Assembly: GCF_021390325.1 (NCBI RefSeq)
Contig: NZ_JAJUWU010000007.1
Location: 124,001 to 188,000 of the forward strand
Source: Jiella avicenniae
GTDB lineage: Bacteria > Pseudomonadota > Alphaproteobacteria > Rhizobiales > Rhizobiaceae
Reading direction: 5' to 3'
Length of the DNA: 64,000 bases
Position numbers and translations under genes: made by a program. The notes below the pieces were generated by a model, which saw only the letters and a list, made by a program, of their open reading frames with translations, was not told the origin of the DNA and made no database searches. Below are positions 37,112 to 47,232 of the stretch, piece by piece; the stretch's first letter is position 1; each line of letters starts with the position of its first letter.

Positions 37112-39136
37112 TCAGATGTCGAGGTCTCCGGCGAAGGCGGCGCGATCCTGGATGAAGCGGAAGCGCGACTCCGGCTTGTTCCCCATCAAGGCGTCGACCG
37201 CGCCGGAGGTGCCCGCCTCGGGCGTTTCGTCGACGATGACGCGCAGCAGCGTGCGCCGCTTCGGATCCATCGTGGTTTCCTTGAGCTGGGCGGGAAGCAT
37301 CTCGCCGAGGCCCTTGAACCGGCCGACCTCGACCTTGCGGCCCTTGAACTCGCGCGCGACGATCTCCTCGCGGTGCCTGTCGTCCCGGGCATAGAAGGTC
37401 TTGCCGCCGGCCGACAGCTTGTAGAGCGGCGGGACGGCGAGGAAGAGATGGCCGCCGCGGATCAGCTCGGGCATCTCGCGGTAGAAGAAGGTGATCAGCA
37501 ATGAGGCGATGTGGGCCCCGTCGACGTCGGCGTCGGTCATGATGATCACCCGCTCGTAGCGCAGATCGTCCTGCCGGTACTTCGCCCGCGTGCCGCAGCC
37601 GAGCGCCTGGATCAGGTCGGCGAGCTGCTGGTTGGCGGTGACCTTGTCGCGCCCGGCACTGGCGACGTTGAGGATCTTGCCGCGCAGCGGCAGGATCGCC
37701 TGGACCTTGCGGTCGCGCGCCTGCTTGGCCGATCCGCCGGCCGAGTCGCCCTCGACGATGAAGATCTCGGCGCCGGCGGCGCCGGTCTGCGAGCAGTCGG
37801 CCAGCTTGCCGGGCAGCCGCAGCTTGCGGGTCGCCGTCTTGCGGCTGATCTCCTTTTCCTGCCGGCGGCGCAGCCGCTCGTCGGCGCGCTCGACCACCCA
37901 GTCGATCAGCCGCGCGGCATCCTGGGGCGAGGAGGCGAGCCAGATGTCGAAGCTGTCGCGCATCGACTGCTCGACGATGCGCTGCGCCTCGGCGGTGGCC
38001 AGCCTGTCCTTGGTCTGGCCGACGAATTCCGGCTCGCGGATGAACACCGACAGCATGGCGGAAGCCGTCTGCATGATGTCGTCGCCGGTGATGATCGCGG
38101 CGCGCTTGTTGCCGGAGACGTCCGCAAAGGCCTTCAGGCCGCGCAGCAGGACGGACCGGAGCCCGGCCTCGTGGGTGCCGCCCTCCGGCGTCGGGATGGT
38201 GTTGCAGTAGGAGCGCACGAAGCCGTCGTCGGCGGTCCAGGAGACGGCCCATTCGACCGCGCCGTGGCCGGAGATCTTTTCGGTGCGGCCGGCGAAGATC
38301 TGCGACGTGACGCGGTGCTCCGCCCCGAGGGTGACGTCGAGATAATCCTTAAGGCCGCCGGGGAAGTGGAACGTCTCGCGCGTCGGCACGCCTGAATCTG
38401 CGGCGAGGAGCGAGGGGTCGCAGGACCAGCGGATCTCGACGCCGCCGAAGAGATAGGCCTTGGAGCGCGCCATGGCCATGAGCCGCTCGGGCCGGAACCG
38501 GCAATTGGCGCCGAAGATGTCCGGGTCGGGGCGGAAGCGCACCCGCGTGCCCCGCCGGTTCTGGGTGTCGCCGACCTCTTCGAGCTTCGAGGTGGCGATG
38601 CCGCGCGAATAGGTCTGCCGGTAGAGCTTGCGATTGCGCGCGACCTCGACCTCGAGATGTTCCGACAGCGCATTGACCACCGAAACGCCGACGCCGTGCA
38701 GGCCGCCGGAGGTCTCGTAGACCTTGGAATCGAACTTGCCGCCGGCATGCAGCGTCGTCATGATGACTTCGAGCGCCGAGCGTTCCTTGTATTTCGGATG
38801 CGGATCGACCGGAATGCCGCGCCCGTTGTCGGTCACGGCCAGCGTGCCGTCGGCCTCCAGCGACACCTCGATGAAATTGGCGTGGCCCGCCGTCGCCTCG
38901 TCCATCGCATTGTCGATGACTTCGGCGAAGAGATGGTGGACGGCCTTTTCGTCGGTGCCGCCGATATACATGCCCGGCCGGCGCCGAACCGGCTCCAGCC
39001 CCTCCAGCACCTCGATGTCGGCGGCGGTATAGTCGGCGCCGGGGACGAAATCCTGGGCCGGCTTTCTGGCCGGCGAAGGAGCCTTCGGCGCCGCGGGTTT
39101 GCGAGCGGCGTTGCCCGAGAACAGGTCGTCGCTCAT
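37112..39136 (-). CDS. parE: DNA topoisomerase IV subunit B
   Basis: 674 residues. ATPase domain: EVIDNAMDEATAGHANFIEV, DNGRGIPVD, GGLHGVGVSVVNALS; transducer with the Lys of the QTKDRLA loop; TOPRIM domain with FIVEGDSAGGSAKQARDRK, and TDADVDGAHIASLL for metals; C-terminal RFKGLGEM. The length and the short N-terminal lead fit ParE rather than GyrB (no GyrB insert). It decatenates daughter chromosomes. The partner parC is not in the window. A ~275-base gap separates it from glnA. Confidence 0.96.
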   Translation of the reverse strand: MSDDLFSGNAARKPAAPKAPSPARKPAQDFVPGADYTAADIEVLEGLEPVRRRPGMYIGGTDEKAVHHLFAEVIDNAMDEATAGHANFIEVSLEADGTLAVTDNGRGIPVDPHPKYKERSALEVIMTTLHAGGKFDSKVYETSGGLHGVGVSVVNALSEHLEVEVARNRKLYRQTYSRGIATSKLEEVGDTQNRRGTRVRFRPDPDIFGANCRFRPERLMAMARSKAYLFGGVEIRWSCDPSLLAADSGVPTRETFHFPGGLKDYLDVTLGAEHRVTSQIFAGRTEKISGHGAVEWAVSWTADDGFVRSYCNTIPTPEGGTHEAGLRSVLLRGLKAFADVSGNKRAAIITGDDIMQTASAMLSVFIREPEFVGQTKDRLATAEAQRIVEQSMRDSFDIWLASSPQDAARLIDWVVERADERLRRRQEKEISRKTATRKLRLPGKLADCSQTGAAGAEIFIVEGDSAGGSAKQARDRKVQAILPLRGKILNVASAGRDKVTANQQLADLIQALGCGTRAKYRQDDLRYERVIIMTDADVDGAHIASLLITFFYREMPELIRGGHLFLAVPPLYKLSAGGKTFYARDDRHREEIVAREFKGRKVEVGRFKGLGEMLPAQLKETTMDPKRRTLLRVIVDETPEAGTSGAVDALMGNKPESRFRFIQDRAAFAGDLDI

Positions 39137-39342
39137 CGGCTGAAAAATCCTCGTGTCGTCGTAGGGGACTCGTGCGGCGCCGCGATCATAGCTCCGTGCC
39201 TACACTTTCACGAAATGTTCTTCAAGGCGAACGCCTGCCCGATGTGCCGTTCGGCCGGGAAATTCGGCATTTTTCCACGACAAAGTCGCTCGAAGGCCAC
39301 GCCTCCTCGACGCGGTGCCCGCCCGTTCGCCTTTCTCGAACG

Positions 39343-39371
39343 AAGAAGGGCGCCCGTTGCCGGACGCCCCT
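39343..39371 (-). terminator. Probable terminator of glnBA
   Basis: On the minus strand GGGCGTCCG-GCAA-CGGGCGCCC forms a 9-pair stem with a GCAA tetraloop (39369-39348), followed by TTCTTCGTT. It lies ~40 bases after the glnA stop. Confidence 0.7.
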
Positions 39372-39411
39372 CGACGTTGCGGTTCTGCCCCGAAGCCGGG
39401 GCCGGGCCGGC

Positions 39412-40821
39412 TCAGACGGAATAGTACATGTCGAACTCGATCGGATGCGGCGTCATCTCGTAGCGCAGCACCTCGGCCATCTTCAGGTCGATGAAGGCGT
39501 CGATCTGGTCGTCGTCGAAGACGCCGCCGGCCTTCAGGAAGTCGCGGTCGGAATCGAGGCTTTCCATCGCTTCGCGGAGCGAGCGGCAGACGGTCGGGAT
39601 TTCCTTCAGCTCCTCCGGCGGCAGGTCGTAGAGATCCTTGTCCATGGGCTGGCCCGGATGGATCTTGTTCTTGATGCCGTCGAGGCCGGCCATCAGCATG
39701 GCGGCGAAGGCGAGGTAGGGATTGGCCGTCGGATCGGGGAAGCGGACCTCGAGGCGCTTGGCCTTCGGCGACTGGCCGAAGGGGATGCGACAGGAGGCCG
39801 AGCGGTTGCGCGACGAATAGGCGAGCAGCACCGGCGCCTCGAAGCCCGGAACCAGCCGCTTGTAGGAATTCGTCGACGGGTTGGTGAAGGCGTTCAGCGC
39901 CTTGGCGTGCTTGATGATGCCGCCGATGTAGAACAGGCAGCTTTCCGACAGGCCGGCATATTCGTTGCCGGCGAAGGACGGCTTGTCGCCCTTCCAGATC
40001 GACTGGTGGACATGCATGCCCGAGCCGTTGTCGCCATAGACCGGCTTCGGCATGAAGGTCGCCGTCTTGCCATAGGCGTTCGCCACCTGATGGATGACGT
40101 ATTTGTAGATCTGCATCTTGTCGGCGTTGCGGGTCAGCGTGTCGAACTTGATGCCGAGTTCGTGCTGGGCCGCCGCGACCTCGTGGTGATGCTTCTCGAC
40201 GGCAACGCCCATCTCGGCCATCACCGTCAGCATCTCGGAGCGCATGTCCTGGCAGGAATCGATCGGCGGAACCGGGAAGTAGCCGCCCTTGATGCGCGGA
40301 CGGTGGCCGAGATTGCCGGTCTCGTATTCGGTGTCGTCGTTCGACGGCAGCTCGGTGGAATCGAGCTTGAAGCCGGTGTTGTACGGGTCGGCCTTGTAGC
40401 GCACGTCGTCGAAGACGAAGAACTCGGCCTCGGGGCCGAAATAGCAGGTGTCGCCGATGCCGGACTGGGAGAGATAGGCCTCGGCCTTGCGGGCGGTCGA
40501 ACGCGGGTCGCGGTTGTAGGCCTCGCCGGAGATCGGATCGAGGATGTCGCAGGTGACGGCCATGGTGGCCTGGGCGAAGAACGGGTCCATGTAGGCCGTC
40601 TCCGGATCGGGCATCAGCACCATGTCGGATTCGTTGATGGCCTTCCAGCCCTGGATCGACGAGCCGTCGAACATCGAGCCTTCGGAGAACATGTCTTCGT
40701 CGACGATGGAGGCGTCCATCGTCACATGCTGCATCTTGCCCTTCGGATCGGTGAAGCGCAGGTCGACGAACTTCACGTCGTTGTCCTTGATCTGCTTCAG
40801 AATCTCGTTGGCGCTCGTCAT
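39412..40821 (-). CDS. glnA: Type I glutamine synthetase
   Basis: 469 residues, the normal GSI-beta length. Seen: [25 protein letters not shown] and [13 protein letters not shown] for metals and glutamate, [32 protein letters not shown] for ATP. The adenylylation tyrosine is in [11 protein letters not shown], so GlnE-type control applies. It forms glutamine from glutamate and ammonia. It follows glnB by 149 bases on the same strand and is probably co-transcribed from the sigma-54 promoter upstream of glnB; the gap may also hold its own promoter. Confidence 0.98.
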   Translation of the reverse strand: MTSANEILKQIKDNDVKFVDLRFTDPKGKMQHVTMDASIVDEDMFSEGSMFDGSSIQGWKAINESDMVLMPDPETAYMDPFFAQATMAVTCDILDPISGEAYNRDPRSTARKAEAYLSQSGIGDTCYFGPEAEFFVFDDVRYKADPYNTGFKLDSTELPSNDDTEYETGNLGHRPRIKGGYFPVPPIDSCQDMRSEMLTVMAEMGVAVEKHHHEVAAAQHELGIKFDTLTRNADKMQIYKYVIHQVANAYGKTATFMPKPVYGDNGSGMHVHQSIWKGDKPSFAGNEYAGLSESCLFYIGGIIKHAKALNAFTNPSTNSYKRLVPGFEAPVLLAYSSRNRSASCRIPFGQSPKAKRLEVRFPDPTANPYLAFAAMLMAGLDGIKNKIHPGQPMDKDLYDLPPEELKEIPTVCRSLREAMESLDSDRDFLKAGGVFDDDQIDAFIDLKMAEVLRYEMTPHPIEFDMYYSV

Positions 40822-40970
40822 GGCCTTCCTTCCCTGTTGAAGAGTCTCTCTGGTCCCGGTCCGGACACCCGCTCGTTATCGCATGGCGGGCTCGCGATCC
40901 ATCCCGGTCGTCGTCGGTTCGGGCGGCCCGCGAAGGTGGCCGCCCCGATCTTCGGCTGACGCCCGGCGCG

Positions 40971-41321
<351 letters not shown>

Positions 41322-41370
41322 TCAATGACTTCTTCGTTGCAGCGGGCGTCGGGCCCGTCGCAGCCGGCAA

Positions 41371-41386
41371 TGCAGGTGTCGTGCCA
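41371..41386 (-). promoter_or_regulatory. Sigma-54 (RpoN) promoter of glnBA
   Basis: On the minus strand TGGCACGACACCTGCA matches the -24/-12 consensus TGGCACG-N4-TTGC at all but one position, with the invariant GG and GC correctly spaced. Transcription would begin near 41360, about 50 bases before glnB. Confidence 0.85.
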
Positions 41387-41434
41387 ACAGACCGGCACCG
41401 AAGGCATAAACGAAATAGCGAGCCTGCGGCAGGG

Positions 41435-41460
41435 GGCAATGGAGCCGACGGCCCATTGCC
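41435..41460. repeat. Inverted repeat upstream of the glnB sigma-54 promoter
   Basis: GGCAATGG and CCATTGCC, perfect 8-base arms, 10 bases apart. It lies roughly 75-100 bases upstream of the predicted start, an enhancer-type distance, but it lacks the GCAC/GTGC halves of known NtrC sites. Confidence 0.4.
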
Positions 41461-41583
41461 GTCGTCTCAGGACGATTTTTCGCCGCCGCTTCCCGCCCTA
41501 TCATCGTGCGCGACACGCAGACGAGTTCTCGGACGAGAATTGCTCAATCGTTGCCCATAATGAGGAAAGAAAAGGCAGGCGAT

Positions 41584-43110
41584 ATGGCGCAGAATCGCGC
41601 ATCGGATGCAGCGTTACTCACTCCCCGCGAGATGGGCGAGGCGGACCGGCGGACGATCTCTGCCGGCACGCCGGGGATCGTGCTGATGGAGCGGGCCGCG
41701 ACCGCAATCGCCGCGGCCGCGATCGAGCGCTTTCCGGCGGCGCTGCGGATCGCGCTGCTCGCCGGGCCCGGCAACAATGGCGGCGACGCCTATGCCGCCG
41801 CCGCGATCCTCTTGCGAGCGGGGCGGGACGTGCGTCTGTTCCACCTCGGCCCGCCGGGGAAGCTGTCGGGCGATGCGGCGATCGCGGCTGCGGCCTATCA
41901 CGGGCCGGCCGGCGCACTTTCGGAGTTTCGAGCGGAAGCCTTCGACCTCGTCGTCGACGGGCTGTTCGGCGCCGGGCTGTCGCGGCCGCTGGAAGGGGAG
42001 GTGGCGGAGGTCGTCACGCGGCTGAAGGCGGCGGCGACGCCGGTGCTCGCCGTCGACCTTCCCTCCGGCATCTCCGGCGAGACCGGCGCCGTTCTCGGCG
42101 CGGCCGTCGCGGCGGAGGCGACCGTCACCTTCTTCCGCAAGAAGCCGGGGCACCTCGTCGAGCCGGGCCGCTCCCATTGCGGGGCCGTCATCGTCGCCGA
42201 CATCGGCATTTCCGACGCTGTCCTCTCCGAGATCGGACCCCGCACCTTCGAGACCGGGCCGGCGCTGTGGCACGAGCGGCTCGTCCTGCCGAGCGAGGCC
42301 GGGCACAAATACGACCGCGGCCATGCCGTGGTCTTTTCCGGCGGAGCGAGCCAGACCGGTGCGGCGCGGCTTTCGGCGACGGCGGCCCTGCGGGCCGGGG
42401 CCGGGCTGGTCACGGTGTTTTCCCCGGCGAGCGCGCTCCTCGTCAACGCGGCTCATCTGACCGCGGTGATGCTGAAGCGCTGCGAGGACGCGGCAGAGCT
42501 CGAGGAGCGGCTCGGCGACGGGCGGTTGAACGCCTTCGTGCTCGGCCCCGGCTTCGGGCAAGCCGAGAACGCCCGGGCCTATGCGCAAGCGGTGCTCGCC
42601 GCCGGGCGGCGGCTGGTGCTCGACGCCGACGGGATCACCGCGTTTCAGGACGATCCCGCCACGCTGTTCGACGCGGCGGGCGAGGCGGGGAAGGCGCGCG
42701 CGGACGGCGAGCCGGCGCTCGTCCTCACCCCCCATGCCGGCGAGTTCAAGCGGCTGTTTCCCGATCTCGCTGCGGCCGACGACCTGTCGAAGCCGGTCCG
42801 CGCGCGGCAGGCGGCGGCGCGATCGAACGCCGTCGTCGTCCTGAAGGGGCGCGACACGGTGATCGCCGCGCCGGACGGGCGGGCTGCGATCAACGCCAGC
42901 GGCACGCCCTGGCTGGCGACGGCCGGCACCGGGGACGTTCTCACCGGCATCGTCGCGGCGCAACTGGCGCAGGGAACCCCGAGCTTCGAGGCCGCCGCGG
43001 CGGGCGTCTGGATGCATGGGAAGGCCGCGGAAGCCTTCGGGCCGGGGCTGATCGCCGAGGATCTGCCGACGATGCTGCCGCGGGTCTTCGCGCTCCTGGC
43101 CGGCGGCTGA
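41584..43110 (+). CDS. nnr: Bifunctional NAD(P)H-hydrate epimerase / ADP-dependent dehydratase
   Basis: 508 residues. The N-terminal half is the epimerase (YjeF_N: GTPGIVLMERAATAIAAAAI, LAGPGNNGGDAYAAA, AVDLPSGISGETG); the C-terminal half the ribokinase-like dehydratase (SEAGHKYDRGHAVVFSGGA, FVLGPGFGQ, LTPHAGEFKRLFPD, ATAGTGDVLTGIVAAQ). It repairs damaged NAD(P)HX. The chosen ATG has AGGCAGG upstream; one eight codons earlier is possible. It is divergent from glnB, a placement I recall in other alphaproteobacteria. Confidence 0.94.
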   Translation: MAQNRASDAALLTPREMGEADRRTISAGTPGIVLMERAATAIAAAAIERFPAALRIALLAGPGNNGGDAYAAAAILLRAGRDVRLFHLGPPGKLSGDAAIAAAAYHGPAGALSEFRAEAFDLVVDGLFGAGLSRPLEGEVAEVVTRLKAAATPVLAVDLPSGISGETGAVLGAAVAAEATVTFFRKKPGHLVEPGRSHCGAVIVADIGISDAVLSEIGPRTFETGPALWHERLVLPSEAGHKYDRGHAVVFSGGASQTGAARLSATAALRAGAGLVTVFSPASALLVNAAHLTAVMLKRCEDAAELEERLGDGRLNAFVLGPGFGQAENARAYAQAVLAAGRRLVLDADGITAFQDDPATLFDAAGEAGKARADGEPALVLTPHAGEFKRLFPDLAAADDLSKPVRARQAAARSNAVVVLKGRDTVIAAPDGRAAINASGTPWLATAGTGDVLTGIVAAQLAQGTPSFEAAAAGVWMHGKAAEAFGPGLIAEDLPTMLPRVFALLAGG

Positions 43111-43160
43111 TCTTCTGGCCGTGGCCGATTGAAGCGCCGAATATCGGCCGCCGGACAACG

Positions 43161-43197
43161 ACGAACCCCGCCGGCATGGACTACCGGCGGGGTTCGT
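43161..43197. terminator. Hairpin between convergent nnr and molybdenum hydroxylase genes
   Basis: ACGAACCCCGCCGG and CCGGCGGGGTTCGT form a perfect 14-pair stem with a 9-base loop. Only short T clusters follow on either strand, but the stem strength and convergent position favour a two-way terminator. Confidence 0.75.
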
Positions 43198-43231
43198 CGT
43201 TCTGCGGTGATCCGCGGTGCTTGGGGAAAGC

Positions 43232-45514
43232 TCAGCGGGCTGCCGCGCCCTCCAGGAGGTCGACGATGTTGATCGGGAATCTGCGGAAGCGGACGCCCGT
43301 CGCGTGCCAGATGGCGTTTGCGATGGCGCCGACGGTTCCGGTGATGCCGATCTCGCCGACGCCCTTGATGCCGAGCGGATTGACGTGGGGGTCATGCTCG
43401 TCGACCAGGATGACGTCCATTGCCGGAACGTCCGCATTCACCGGCACGCGGTACTCGGCGAGATTGGCGTTCATGATCCGGCCGGAGCGCTTGTCGTGCA
43501 CCGCCTCCTCGTGCAGCGCGAAGCCGATGCCCCAGATCATCCCGCCATAGAGCTGGCTGGTGGCGAGGCGCGGATTGACGATGCGTCCGGCGGCGAACGC
43601 TCCTACGAGCCGGGTGACCCGGATTTGGCCGAGATCCGGGTCGATCGTCACCTCGGCGAACACCGCGCCGTGGGAGAACATCGCCCGCTCCTCGGCACTC
43701 GCCGGATCGCGGCCGCCCTGGCCCGCACCCTCGATTTCGGCAAGGCCCGCGCGGGCGAGGATCTCGCCGTAGCTTTGTGACCGGTCCGGATCGTCGGCGC
43801 GGTAGAGCCTGCCATCCCGAGCCTCGACGCCGACATTGCCGGCGCCGAAGAGCGGCGAGTTCTCGTCATTGGTCGCAAGGTCGGCGAGCTTGGCGATCAC
43901 GTCGGTCCCCGCCGCGTGCAGCGCGTTGCCGGCCGTCGCGGTGTGGCCGGAGCCGCCGGCGATGCCGCCGTCCGGCAGCCCGGAATGGCCGGAGCGGAAC
44001 TCGACGCTGCCGATGTCGAGCCCGAGCCCGTCCGCCGCGATCTGGTGCAGCGCGGTCCATGCGCCCTGGCCCATGTCGGCGCCCGCAGTCTCCACCAGGG
44101 CGGTGCCGTCGGCGCGCAGCGTCGCCGTCGCGTTGGCCTGGAACATCGAAGCGGGAAACAGCGCGGTGCCCATGCCCCAGCCAACCAGCCGGCCGGCCTC
44201 GTCGCGCATCTGTCGCGGCTCAAGCGGCCGCTTCGACCAGCCGAAGCGTTCCGCACCCTCGGCGTAGCACTCCCGCAACGCCTTGGCCGAGAAGGGTTTG
44301 CCGGAGGCCGGATCCGTCTCGGCATAGTTTCTCAGGCGGAACTCCAGTGGGTCGAGGCCGGCGACGAGCGCCGCCTCGTCGATCGCCGATTCCAGCGCCG
44401 CCGAACCCGAGGCCTCGCCCGGCGCGCGCATCGGCCCGGGCGTGCCGATGTCGAGCCGCACCGCCTTGTGGCGGGAGGACAACGCCGGTGTGGCATAGAG
44501 ATCGTGCGAGGCATTGGATGCCGGCTCGATGAAGTCCTCGAAAGTCGATGTCACCGCGGTGGTCAGGTGATCGAGCGCAGTCAGATGGCCATCTGCGTCG
44601 ACGCCGAGCCGGAACTCCTGCCGCGTTGCCCCGCGGTGGCCGACCGGCCCGTACATCTGGTCGCGCCGCAGCGCCAGCTTCACCGGCCTGCCGAGCATCT
44701 TCGCCGCAAGGATGGTCAGGATCTGCGGGCCGACGATGATCGCCTTGGAGCCGAAGCCGCCGCCGAGGAACGGGCTGCGGATCGTGACATTCTCAGCCGG
44801 AATGCCGAACCACGCACCGAAGGACCCGGTCGACATCACGATCGCCTGGTTGGGCGTGTCGAGCGTCAGCCTGTCGCCGTCCCATGTGGCAACGATCGCA
44901 TGCGGCTCCATGGCATTGTGATACTGCCCCGGCGTCTCGTAGCGCGCGTCGACGCGGTGCGACGCCTGGGCCAACCCCGCCTCGACGTCGCCTTTCTCGG
45001 CGGTCGGAGGCGAGCCCACACCGACGGCCTGGGGATCGAATGGCTCGACCGTATCGAAATCGATACGCGCCGGCGAGGCATCGTAGGTCGGTGACAGCAG
45101 CCGGGCGGCTTCGGTGGCAGACTCGAGCGTTTCGGCGACGACCAGTGCGATCGGCTGGCCGGCATAACGCACCGTGTCGTCCTGCAGGACCTCGGTGCGG
45201 AAGGCGAAGGGGTAGGGTTTGGTGTCGGGGTCGATGGCCAATGGCGGCCGGTTCGCCGGCGTCAGCACCTCCACGACACCCGGATGTGCCCGGGCGGCAT
45301 CGACATTCAGGGACGTCACGCGGCCGCGGGAGATCGTCGCCGCCGCATAGACGGCATGGAGCATTCCCTCGGGATGGTTGTCGGCGGCGAAAGTGGCGCC
45401 ACCCGTGACCTTCAGGACGCCGTCGCGGCGGGTCATTGGCTGGCCGCTGTTCGAACCGAAGCGGGTGCGGCTCGCAGGCATTGCGCCAGATGGTGTCTCG
45501 ATCGTATCAGACAT
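43232..45514 (-). CDS. Molybdopterin-binding large subunit of a xanthine dehydrogenase-family enzyme
   Basis: 760 residues. Seen: FGSNSGQPMTRRDGVLKVTG at the start of the ab-hammerhead domain, FLGGGFGSKA, RAPGEASGSAALESAIDEAA, GQGAWTALHQIAADGL, and the catalytic Glu in GIKGVGEIGITGTVGA. These enzymes hydroxylate aldehydes or N-heterocycles. With the FAD subunit's extra cysteines the closest match by memory is the PaoABC (YagTSR) aldehyde oxidoreductase group. It overlaps the FAD-subunit gene by 8 bases and is the last gene of a three-gene operon. Confidence 0.9.
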   Translation of the reverse strand: MSDTIETPSGAMPASRTRFGSNSGQPMTRRDGVLKVTGGATFAADNHPEGMLHAVYAAATISRGRVTSLNVDAARAHPGVVEVLTPANRPPLAIDPDTKPYPFAFRTEVLQDDTVRYAGQPIALVVAETLESATEAARLLSPTYDASPARIDFDTVEPFDPQAVGVGSPPTAEKGDVEAGLAQASHRVDARYETPGQYHNAMEPHAIVATWDGDRLTLDTPNQAIVMSTGSFGAWFGIPAENVTIRSPFLGGGFGSKAIIVGPQILTILAAKMLGRPVKLALRRDQMYGPVGHRGATRQEFRLGVDADGHLTALDHLTTAVTSTFEDFIEPASNASHDLYATPALSSRHKAVRLDIGTPGPMRAPGEASGSAALESAIDEAALVAGLDPLEFRLRNYAETDPASGKPFSAKALRECYAEGAERFGWSKRPLEPRQMRDEAGRLVGWGMGTALFPASMFQANATATLRADGTALVETAGADMGQGAWTALHQIAADGLGLDIGSVEFRSGHSGLPDGGIAGGSGHTATAGNALHAAGTDVIAKLADLATNDENSPLFGAGNVGVEARDGRLYRADDPDRSQSYGEILARAGLAEIEGAGQGGRDPASAEERAMFSHGAVFAEVTIDPDLGQIRVTRLVGAFAAGRIVNPRLATSQLYGGMIWGIGFALHEEAVHDKRSGRIMNANLAEYRVPVNADVPAMDVILVDEHDPHVNPLGIKGVGEIGITGTVGAIANAIWHATGVRFRRFPINIVDLLEGAAAR

Positions 45515-46565
45515 GGGCTTTGGCTCCCGTTTCGGAGGCGAAGGGCGAGGCGGGCAGGGCCGGCATGCGCTCCGGCGTGCCGGCCGCGGCCATCGCCAGC
45601 ACGCGGGCGACGACCCGCTTGCCGAGTTCGATCTTGTAGGCATTGTCGCCGGACGGCCGTGCCTCGGCGAAAGCGGCTTCGGCGGCCTTCTCGAACGCCT
45701 CTCTGCCGGGCGCGGCGCCGGTGAGGACGGCTTCCGCGGCTTGCGAGCGCCAGGGTTTGGTGGCGACGCCGCCCAGCGCGATCCGGGCTTCGAGGATCGT
45801 GCCGTTCTCGATCCGCAGTGCCGCCGCCGCCGAGGCGAGCGCGAAGGCGTAGGACGTGCGTTCGCGGACCTTGAGGTAGCGCTGGTGGCCGGCGAAGGCC
45901 GCGGCTTCGGCGGGGAGGCTGACGGCGACGATCATCTCGCCGGCCTCCAGTACCGTCTCCTTTTCCGGCGTGTCGCCGGGCAGGCGGTGGAAGTCCGTCA
46001 GCGGCACCTTTCGGCGGCCGTCCGCCCCCTCGATTTCGACGATGGCGCCGAGCGCCGCCAGCGGGACGCAGAAGTCGGACGGGTGGACGGCGATGCAGTG
46101 ATCGCTCCAGCCGAGGACGGCGTGCGAGCGGTTCTCGCCGCCGATCGCGTCGCAGCCCGATCCCGGCTCGCGCCTGTTGCAGGCGCTCGCGGTGTCGGCG
46201 AAGTAGCTGCAGCGGGTGCGCTGCATCAGGTTGCCGCCGACCGTCGCGGCGTTGCGCAACTGCGCCGAGGCGCCGGACAGCAGCGCCTCGGCGACCGCCG
46301 GGAAGCGCTTGGCGAAATCCGGATCATGGGCGAGGGCCGAGTTCTTCACCAAGGCGCCGATCCGGGTCGAGCCGTCCGGCGAGGTCTCGATCCGGCCAAG
46401 ATCGGGCAGATGGGTGAGGTCGATCAGCCGGCTCGGCCGGGAGACGCCGCCCTTCATCAGATCGAGGAGGTTGGTGCCGGCGCCGAGATAGGCCGAGCCG
46501 GGCTCGCCGGCGGCCGCGACCGCTTCGGCGATCGAGGCCGGACGAACGTATTCGAAGAGGTTCAT
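45507..46565 (-). CDS. FAD-binding subunit of the same molybdenum hydroxylase (PaoB-like)
   Basis: 352 residues. FAD domain of the CO-dehydrogenase medium-chain type: AYLGAGTNLLDLMKGGVSRP, then ATVGGNLMQRTRCSYFADT. A four-cysteine insert follows (MQRTRC, ACNRREPGSGC, SDHCIAVHPSDF), which in E. coli PaoB binds an additional [4Fe-4S] cluster, unlike classic xanthine dehydrogenase. The ATG overlaps the stop of the upstream [2Fe-2S] subunit gene (ATGA). Confidence 0.9.
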   Translation of the reverse strand: MNLFEYVRPASIAEAVAAAGEPGSAYLGAGTNLLDLMKGGVSRPSRLIDLTHLPDLGRIETSPDGSTRIGALVKNSALAHDPDFAKRFPAVAEALLSGASAQLRNAATVGGNLMQRTRCSYFADTASACNRREPGSGCDAIGGENRSHAVLGWSDHCIAVHPSDFCVPLAALGAIVEIEGADGRRKVPLTDFHRLPGDTPEKETVLEAGEMIVAVSLPAEAAAFAGHQRYLKVRERTSYAFALASAAAALRIENGTILEARIALGGVATKPWRSQAAEAVLTGAAPGREAFEKAAEAAFAEARPSGDNAYKIELGKRVVARVLAMAAAGTPERMPALPASPFASETGAKAHV

Positions 46566-47059
46566 GCCGCGTCCCTTTCCTTGCCCGCGGAGATTTTCGC
46601 CCGGGCGTCGAGGACCGCCTCGGTGATGCCGTTGTAGGCGCCGCAGCGGCAGATGTTGCCGCTCATCGCCTCGCGGACGCGCTCGGCATCGTCGCCGGAC
46701 TGGCCCTCGGAAATCAGGCCGACGGCGCTCATGATCTGGCCCGGCGTGCAGAAGCCGCACTGGAAGCCGTCATGGTCGATGAAGGCCTGCTGCACGGGAT
46801 GCAGCGTCTCGCCGTCCGCCAGGCCCTCTATGGTGGTGATGGCGGCGCCGTCGTAGCTGATGGCGAGGGCCAGGCAGGAATTGATTCGCCGGCCGTCGAC
46901 GAGGATCGTGCAGGCGCCGCACTGGCCCCTGTCGCAGCCCTTCTTGGCGCCGGTGAGATCGAGCCGTTCCCGCAGGAGGTCGAGAAGCGTCACGCGGGGA
47001 TCGTCGAGAACGATTTCGCGTCGCTTCCCGTTGATCGTGAGTGTCAGAGAAAGGTTCAT
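46562..47059 (-). CDS. [2Fe-2S] subunit of the molybdenum hydroxylase
   Basis: 165 residues. Plant-type ferredoxin half: GCDRGQCGACTILVDG and the fourth Cys in INSCLALAIS; second cluster half: FQCGFCTPGQIMSAVG and SGNICRCGAYNGI. The start is the ATG preceded by GAAAGGTAA. E. coli PaoA has a twin-arginine export signal; none is seen here, even in the in-frame upstream sequence, so this enzyme is probably cytoplasmic. First gene of the operon, divergent from the TetR gene. Confidence 0.92.
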   Translation of the reverse strand: MNLSLTLTINGKRREIVLDDPRVTLLDLLRERLDLTGAKKGCDRGQCGACTILVDGRRINSCLALAISYDGAAITTIEGLADGETLHPVQQAFIDHDGFQCGFCTPGQIMSAVGLISEGQSGDDAERVREAMSGNICRCGAYNGITEAVLDARAKISAGKERDAA

Positions 47060-47232
47060 GGGGTTACCTTTCGAGGGATCGGATTTCATGGACAAGCGAA
47101 GGCGCCGGCTTTGCAGCAGCCCGAGGCACCGCACGATGCGGCAGGCAAGAGATGGATCTTGCGGTTCTCGCCTTTGTCGGGAACACGCGTTGCAGCGGGT
47201 CGGGGCCACGGGCCGGGACACCTGCCGAGTGT

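Noticed and set aside
41387-41583. Classical NtrC binding site upstream of the glnB promoter
   Set aside because: No paired GCAC/GTGC halves with proper spacing found by eye; only an unrelated inverted repeat is present.
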